Assembly (NCBI RefSeq): GCF_015668195.1
Contig: NZ_JADPFC010000004.1
Coordinates: 62,001 to 126,000 of the forward strand
Direction of reading: 5' to 3'
DNA from: Romboutsia_C sp015668195
Lineage (GTDB): Bacteria; Bacillota; Clostridia; Peptostreptococcales; Peptostreptococcaceae
DNA length: 64,000 nucleotides
In this document: in pieces, positions 62,558 to 64,000 of the stretch
Position numbering within the stretch: position 1 is the first letter of the stretch
Layout: each line of letters opens with the position of its first letter
Notes under the pieces: generated by a model
Told to the model about the DNA's origin: nothing
The model's input: only the letters and a program-made list of their open reading frames with translations
Database searches by the model: none
Translations under genes and position numbers: made by a program

Positions 62558-63490
62558 CTATCTACCATGTATATCTTTTAACTTTTCTTTATCAACCCTT
62601 ACTTCACTATCTCCATATGCACACTTGCTAAATATCTTTTCTGCTTCTTCTAAACTTAGTCCTTTTATTTCCATATTCTTAGGGTCAGATTCTCCTATAC
62701 TATCTTTATCTAATCCATAAAGATAACATACTGCTTGTGGTAAAAAACCTAGAAGCCTCGCACCTATACAATCTGCTGCTAATGGGTCTGTAGATGCTAT
62801 AATAAGTCCTGGTGTATCCACTGCCATTCCATTATGAGGTCCTGTCCCTACCATAGCTTTATCACAGCTTATTATACTTAAGTCTATAGGTATTTCATTT
62901 GCCATAGCTCTTATGAATCCATGCAAATCCTTATGAATTCCTGTATTTTTTTTTGGATATCCATGGATTTCTGCTGGTGGCCATCCCATTGCTATATTTT
63001 TTATAGCACTTGTTACTGTTGCTTCTTCATGATGCTTTAACTGAGTAAATGATATTATTACATCTGCTTTATTTACTATTTCATTTATAGGAGTTGACTT
63101 TATTATGTCATGCTTTAATTTTAAATCTATATATGGACCATAATTCATATCAATAAAGCCTACTTTTTCTTCTTCTATTATTTTGTCATACCCTACATTT
63201 TTCATAATCTCTGTAGTCTTTTTACTTCCAGATCCTGTTGCTATATATATTTTACTAGGCTCTTTTTCTTTTATATACTGTATAAGTTTTTTTAAAGTTT
63301 TAGGGCCTACAACGCCTGCATCTTTTGGTTTGCTATCTTTTACCCAGTTGGGATTTATAACTACTACATCTCCTTTTTTTATAATTTTATCTATTGGCAA
63401 TAAATCTAAAGCTTTTTCTAATGATTTAGATTCTGTCATTGCCTTAGTTATTGCAACTATAGGTTCATTAACCCTTCTATCTCTTATCAT
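62558..63490 (-). CDS. DUF362 family protein
   Basis: 310 residues of DUF362: VVINPNWVKDSKPKDAGVV, YIATGSGSKKTTEIMKNVGY, TQLKHHEEATVTSAIKNIAMGWPP and STDPLAADCIGARLLGF. Many family members carry a C-terminal ferredoxin domain; this one does not. The function is unknown and the family is widespread in anaerobes. RBS AGAGGTG precedes ATG 63490. Confidence 0.85.
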   Translation of the reverse strand: MIRDRRVNEPIVAITKAMTESKSLEKALDLLPIDKIIKKGDVVVINPNWVKDSKPKDAGVVGPKTLKKLIQYIKEKEPSKIYIATGSGSKKTTEIMKNVGYDKIIEEEKVGFIDMNYGPYIDLKLKHDIIKSTPINEIVNKADVIISFTQLKHHEEATVTSAIKNIAMGWPPAEIHGYPKKNTGIHKDLHGFIRAMANEIPIDLSIISCDKAMVGTGPHNGMAVDTPGLIIASTDPLAADCIGARLLGFLPQAVCYLYGLDKDSIGESDPKNMEIKGLSLEEAEKIFSKCAYGDSEVRVDKEKLKDIHGR

Positions 63491-63632
63491 AAATTCACCT
63501 CTTATTTACTATTTTTTTAAAATTATAGTTTTTATGTAGATAGCTATTATAATCAATATTTATATATCTATTATTTTCATATATTTAAATAAAATACTAG
63601 CAATTACTAAAGGCTTATAATTTCATATACAT

Positions 63633-63672
63633 AAAAAATAGTCTAAGTTTATACAAACTTAGACTATTTTTT
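63633..63672 (-). terminator. Terminator after thioesterase gene
   Basis: 18-bp hairpin (AAAAAATAGTCTAAGTTT / AAACTTAGACTATTTTTT). The stop codon of the thioesterase lies inside its 5' arm. Confidence 0.9.
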
Positions 63673-64000
63673 CCCATTTACTTTCAAGAAGTGATATTTC
63701 ATTTTTATTTTCATCAACTATTTGATGTATTGCTATTATATAATCATCTTTGTATTCTATCTGACTTTCTACCACTATCTCATTATTGTATTTAAGCTGT
63801 TTTTCATAAGCTACTAAAAGTTCACTTACTCTATAATTTTTAACTATTTCTAAAGGCATTGAGTCTATTATCCACATTACATAATGAGAATTACCCACAT
63901 GTATATTTATATCTATATCAGAGTATCTTATATCAAAATTTTTAGATATATCTATTCTAGATGGTCTTTTCATTTTTAACTTATTTATTTTAATACTTCT
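63659..64000 (-). CDS. Acyl-ACP thioesterase, C-terminal hotdog domain, 5' end outside window
   Basis: The frame is open to base 64000 with no stop, so this is the C-terminal ~113 residues of a longer gene. The sequence RPSRIDISKNFDIRYSDID and NIHVGNSHYVMWIIDSMPLE matches the second hotdog domain of FatA-type bacterial acyl-ACP thioesterases, which release fatty acids from acyl carrier protein. In the family the catalytic Asn/His/Cys or Glu residues lie in this half; Asn and His are visible in NIHVGNSHY. An ATG at 63973 is internal, without RBS. Confidence 0.85.
   Translation of the reverse strand, partial: RSIKINKLKMKRPSRIDISKNFDIRYSDIDINIHVGNSHYVMWIIDSMPLEIVKNYRVSELLVAYEKQLKYNNEIVVESQIEYKDDYIIAIHQIVDENKNEISLLESKWEKIV

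Overview
The window reads as a chromosomal stretch of an AT-rich, spore-forming, anaerobic Gram-positive of the Clostridia, most like a Peptostreptococcaceae (relatives of Clostridioides, Romboutsia, Paraclostridium). The reasons are very low G+C, strong AGGAGG-type ribosome binding sites, the mutS-mutL-miaA-hfq-PLP enzyme order, a fused 2-hydroxyacyl-CoA dehydratase activator, clostridial riboswitch use, spore-type small proteins and a CwlC-like amidase, and selenium-related genes. Most genes lie on the minus strand. I saw no rRNA or tRNA genes, CRISPR array, insertion sequence, integrase or prophage structural genes. Species is not assigned.

Layout. 1-3.1 kb: EamA exporter (cut by the window edge), a hypothetical protein and an EcsC-like protein. 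3.1-5.3 kb: a SAM-I riboswitch driving metY followed by a broken metA. 5.4-9.2 kb: ECF S-component, NUDIX-like membrane protein, lactate dehydrogenase family enzyme, NiaR repressor, HesB-like protein. 9.2-16 kb: YdcF-like protein, a lone permease extracellular domain, SelO, a DUF434 protein, a phage-type family B DNA polymerase and the wreck of a Rad3-type helicase. 16-24 kb: conserved PLP enzyme, hfq, miaA, mutL and a mutS enlarged by an internal duplication. 24-33 kb: chromate transporter pair, Na/Pi cotransporter, PP-loop ligase, CoA pyrophosphatase, miaB, DUF421/DUF4363, truA. 33.7-38 kb: two-component system with an FG-GAP lipoprotein and an HD hydrolase. 38-43.8 kb: Lys-rich protein, THUMP methyltransferase, LarE, CwlC-like amidase, an ArsC/Spx-family gene with an in-frame UGA in place of its catalytic cysteine, and a HEPN-motif protein. 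44-50 kb: 1404-residue activator protein and a second Na/Pi cotransporter. 50-54.7 kb: nucleoside-recognition transporter-like protein, small genes and an ABC-F protein. 54.7-57.2 kb: three genes of the selenium-dependent molybdenum hydroxylase maturation type. 57.2-58.7 kb: a degenerate FtsZ-like protein and preQ1-riboswitch-controlled QueT. 58.7-61.6 kb: a four-gene operon of two VTT membrane proteins, an HdrB-like CCG iron-sulfur protein and a CDP-alcohol phosphatidyltransferase. 61.8-64 kb: small proteins, a DUF362 protein and an acyl-ACP thioesterase cut by the edge.

The strongest discovery candidate is at 42061-42414: a complete 117-residue ArsC/Spx-family reading frame whose active-site Cys codon is UGA, with a GC-rich 7-bp hairpin (loop GGC) starting 21 nt downstream, as expected of a bacterial SECIS element. 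The selenium-cofactor genes 12 kb away make selenium use by this organism plausible. Other points worth attention are the MutS coiled-coil duplication, the decayed but still riboswitch-headed methionine operon, the phage-like DNA polymerase beside a helicase remnant, and the CCG/VTT/CDP-alcohol operon.
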